Shown piece by piece: positions 62,401-64,000 of a stretch of DNA of 64,000 nt. How positions within the stretch are numbered: the first letter of the stretch is position 1; each line of letters begins with the position of its first letter. Source of the DNA: Planococcus soli (GTDB lineage: Bacteria > Bacillota > Bacilli > Bacillales_A > Planococcaceae); contig NZ_WXYN01000022.1 of NCBI RefSeq assembly GCF_016881065.1, forward strand, positions 1-64,000. The letters run 5' to 3'. The translations under genes and the position numbers were made by a program. A model generated the notes under the pieces. It saw only the letters and a program-made list of their open reading frames with translations. It made no database searches and was not told the origin of the DNA.

Positions 62401-63234
62401 CTGGAGGAAACGCTCCAGGAAATGATTGACGAAGACAACGGCTTTGAAGAAAAGAAAGAACTCGAAAAACTGCTTGAAGAATCGCTGTTTGAACGCCTCT
62501 ATAAAAACTTGCCCGCAGCCAACAAGACAATGCTTGCCATCCAGTACCGGATGCACGAAGACATCATGGAAACTATTTCGCCGTTCTATAAACTGGAAAG
62601 GGATCAGCTGCAATGCGGCATTGCCGATTCCGACCGGGAACGCGATCACCTGTTGGAATCACCTGCAGTGAAGCGGAACAACCACCTCATGTGGCTGGAT
62701 CTGCCGAATGAACCAGCGTATTTTGAAGAACGCATGAGCGGCGGTAAAAGCTTGTACAATGCAGCCGAGCTTCAGGAAATCCGCGCGTTATTGGTGGATT
62801 TGAATGAAGCAGCTGGAGAAGCAAAGCAGGCCGGACGAATCCACATGGACCAACAGAAGAGCATCGGGGTCATCAGCTTTTACGGCGAACAGGTCAAGCG
62901 GCTGCAGCGGATGATCGACCAGGAACTGCACTTGCCGCATTTGACTGTCCGCACAGGGACGGTTGACCGGTTCCAGGGAAGCGAACGGGACATCATCGTA
63001 CTCAGCATGGTGCGGAACAACCAAAACAAGCAGGGTGACATCGGCTTTGCGAAAGACTACCGTCGGCTGAACGTGGCGCTGTCGCGTGCCAAGGAGTTGC
63101 TGGTGCTTGTCGGCAGTTCGCAGATGTTCACAGAGCGCGCCAAGCAGCCGGAAACAAGAAGTATGTACAAGCACGTATTGAACGTCGTGAAAAAGAAAGA
63201 CGGCTTAAAGCTGTTAGAGAAGAGCAGGGGGTAG
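59461..63234 (+). CDS. Large SF1 (Upf1/Dna2-like) helicase with coiled-coil insert
   Basis: 1257 residues. The N-terminal ~300 residues are an uncharacterised domain, probably beta-barrel-like. Walker A G325-P-P-G-T-G-K-T opens the first RecA domain, with SQSNLAVDNAL (motif Ia). Between motif Ia and motif II (IIDE, D943) lie ~550 residues, mostly Glu/Lys/Gln-rich coiled coil (about 420-860), far longer than in typical family members. Further motifs: GDHHQLPPLL (III), IQYRMHE (IV), TVDRFQGSERDIIV (V) and RRLNVALSRAK (VI, ~1201). All helicase motifs are intact. No nuclease motif was recognised. The winged-helix gene downstream starts 5 nt after its stop. Confidence 0.93.
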   Translation: MGNANRATYKTSIRLTKTAMEKMGGFGISERSFFVADKPFKVFIERYPSNADGELSVALILDKSENVRLAGKDMEGSIVLHAVFTNHNLLVTNLTMRKSYQALGTNWQREEYLVFDRSRDPAPVSLINLINRMTPAKESSDYVKKRIGSWEGYLKIQERGMDIPDIKTSYSSLSFSHDFSRITLKGCQLKDTEWRQLKSLTVRLTGIAGDVGTVIKAANRTVEVEIQSYMVKQLREKGLALDKREVVFSNFAALSQVRRLRQGFANLEKGLAVNPNLDRILFEEKPPVKPLRSLEKLSFDNRLNEFQQKAVSGAMAAEDLYVIQGPPGTGKTTVISEICLQNARKGLRTLVASQSNLAVDNALGRLLANKDIRILRVGRTESIEEEGKKFIEENVGQYWKDHTLEEITAQYEMREKREPELKNALLANEQATVKLEPVYESLGRAVEEKKHAQSQRQAVQKLLEKEQLKLATCELEKGKVVTESRELAHRLHELTDLIDQDSALIDGKRDSAWFQEEHLRIHKQIKLYERVIGLPRLEQDLAVKRQDLAVVTERRDQIAGIIEQKRVAISEMDSIKKIDGLLHVLKEQRVEETPTITYLINRLEANRENMAEWGKLNQYNEQVTAAISYIEKLLAPAGISVADLKQQALAKTEAYTSAEIDEYLEKLRRLLKSAKHHDSIVLQKALNGLYKRQNDLWRRGAKLKAFDVYAAESKRAFQDLKKHLCDELGNQQKQYRSWDEKLLEQQEKKQEDMAPLEQRHRQMPNRAELPADLEAAVRDATAELARLQKDKALYEQTKKKIADHQTERTQKAAALETNDARIEAMNANILQVEKAVKGHEEELLALREILSSDVERQLEQAAKDLASLSFTKESLKQEMKNLPLLQSIQKKWLDLLAGANEHDLDEIRKLYIKHANVIGTTCVASARKDFIDNYPEFDVVIIDEVSKATPPELLLPMLKGQKIILVGDHHQLPPLLGNDTLEETLQEMIDEDNGFEEKKELEKLLEESLFERLYKNLPAANKTMLAIQYRMHEDIMETISPFYKLERDQLQCGIADSDRERDHLLESPAVKRNNHLMWLDLPNEPAYFEERMSGGKSLYNAAELQEIRALLVDLNEAAGEAKQAGRIHMDQQKSIGVISFYGEQVKRLQRMIDQELHLPHLTVRTGTVDRFQGSERDIIVLSMVRNNQNKQGDIGFAKDYRRLNVALSRAKELLVLVGSSQMFTERAKQPETRSMYKHVLNVVKKKDGLKLLEKSRG

Positions 63235-63238
63235 ACAT

Positions 63239-63991
63239 GTGGATAGGCTGATAGAAGAACTGCGGACGCGCGTAACAGAAAACCCGGAAGTGTCGATCGT
63301 CAATGATAAAGTGTGGAGGCTGCCGGTCGTTTTATACGATGTAGGCTATAGCCGAGTTAAACGCTTGAAGATGGATATTTTGATGAAAATGCTGCTGCTG
63401 GCTTTTCAGGAAGCCGATGTCCGCCGCGCTGCCACCTTGTCTGACATGCTGTTTGTGGAAGAGCTGTTTATTAGCGACCTGATCGGTAAGATGCAGCGCA
63501 CCGGGTTGATTGGCCTTGAGAAATCCGGCTATAAGCTGACGGCGAAAGGCTATGATTATTTGGCCAAAGGCATTTTTGATGAAGAGATGGACGGGGACAA
63601 AACCGTGATTTCCTATAGTGCTGCTCACGACCAGTACCGGTTGGCAGAAGACGACGGCCATTCGGAAGCAGGAGACGAGCTTCCGGTGTACCGCTACCCG
63701 GTAAAAGGCAGTTTGAACAAAGACCGCATGCAGCAGCTTCTTTCAAAGGAGCTGTCGGGCGGGGAAGAAGGCTTTCAAACAATTGTCAGCGGAATTACGA
63801 GCTGCGTTGAGCACGAGACTGTTTATATCCCATGCATCGAATTTCAATTGTATGACCAGAAGCAGGATATTTTTTATGCCCGCGTTTGGAATGGTATGTC
63901 TAATAACTGGGACGAAACACTGGAAAAACAAATCGAGGCGCGTGAGCTGGTGAAATGGCGGAAGGCGATGATGGAACAGCCGGTCTTGTGA
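63239..63991 (+). CDS. Winged-helix protein, partner of the helicase
   Basis: 250 residues with a GTG start behind CAGGGGG, 4 nt after the helicase stop: translational coupling is likely. Residues ~40-100 look like a winged helix-turn-helix (AATLSDMLFVEELFISDLIG, MQRTGLIGLEKSGYKLTAKG). The C-terminal half is a mixed alpha/beta domain (VEHETVYIPCIEFQLYDQKQ). Not recognised as a named family. Complete within the window; the end is 9 bp before the right edge. Confidence 0.82.
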   Translation: MDRLIEELRTRVTENPEVSIVNDKVWRLPVVLYDVGYSRVKRLKMDILMKMLLLAFQEADVRRAATLSDMLFVEELFISDLIGKMQRTGLIGLEKSGYKLTAKGYDYLAKGIFDEEMDGDKTVISYSAAHDQYRLAEDDGHSEAGDELPVYRYPVKGSLNKDRMQQLLSKELSGGEEGFQTIVSGITSCVEHETVYIPCIEFQLYDQKQDIFYARVWNGMSNNWDETLEKQIEARELVKWRKAMMEQPVL

Positions 63992-64000
63992 ATAGGAATT

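Overview
The window is chromosomal DNA from a low-to-mid GC Gram-positive bacterium. Strong AGGAGG-type ribosome binding sites, many lipoproteins with an L-x-A/G-C lipobox, YitT, SstT and GntP transporters, a CrtI-type carotenoid enzyme and an IS21 element all fit Bacillales. Planococcaceae (Planococcus/Planomicrobium-like) is my best guess, by inference only. There are no rRNA or tRNA genes and no CRISPR array. Most genes are short accessory or metabolic operons separated by hairpin terminators and by AT-rich spacers that carry several dispersed repeat families.

Layout. 1-1.7 kb: a macro-domain protein (5' end outside the window) and a von Willebrand A protein. 1.86-4.49 kb: a complete IS21-family element (istA/istB, 56-bp inverted repeats, 5-bp ATGGA duplication) inserted in the Shine-Dalgarno of a DUF4839 lipoprotein gene. 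5.3-12.6 kb: an accessory, AT-rich zone with a possible type I toxin peptide, an anchored coiled-coil protein, an Apea-like HEPN gene lying between two broken pieces of a lipoprotein hydrolase, and a PQQ-type sugar dehydrogenase lipoprotein. 12.8-28.8 kb: hydrolases, an FAD monooxygenase, an M20 peptidase, a SWIM protein, an aromatic acid exporter-like protein, a Ca/Na antiporter, a GNAT, an SDR without its catalytic tyrosine, an aldo/keto reductase, a protein phosphatase and an amidase. 29-43 kb: a DUF5105 lipoprotein, a ScoMcrA-head-only protein, a diguanylate cyclase, a UvrA paralogue, a DJ-1/ABM pair, SstT, a CPBP protease, a TspO-like protein and YitT. 43.8-48 kb: SDR, aspartate dehydrogenase, an HSL-type esterase and an amidohydrolase on one strand.

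48.1-52.7 kb is the most interesting block. A PrdB/GrdB-family reductase gene is interrupted by one in-frame TGA exactly where this family carries selenocysteine. It is followed at the expected distance by an 8-bp hairpin with a UGUAU loop, so I read it as one selenoprotein gene (48096-48860, minus strand). Upstream of it on the same strand is a CdaR-type regulator, divergent from glycerate kinase and a GntP permease, which looks like a glycerate/sugar-diacid utilisation cassette.

52.9-64 kb: a CrtI-family carotenoid enzyme; a row of small genes including a membrane-anchored Mrr-type nuclease and a SUKH/leucine-rich protein; SRPBCC and OsmC proteins; and a two-gene operon of a 1257-residue Upf1/Dna2-like helicase with a long coiled-coil insert plus a winged-helix partner.
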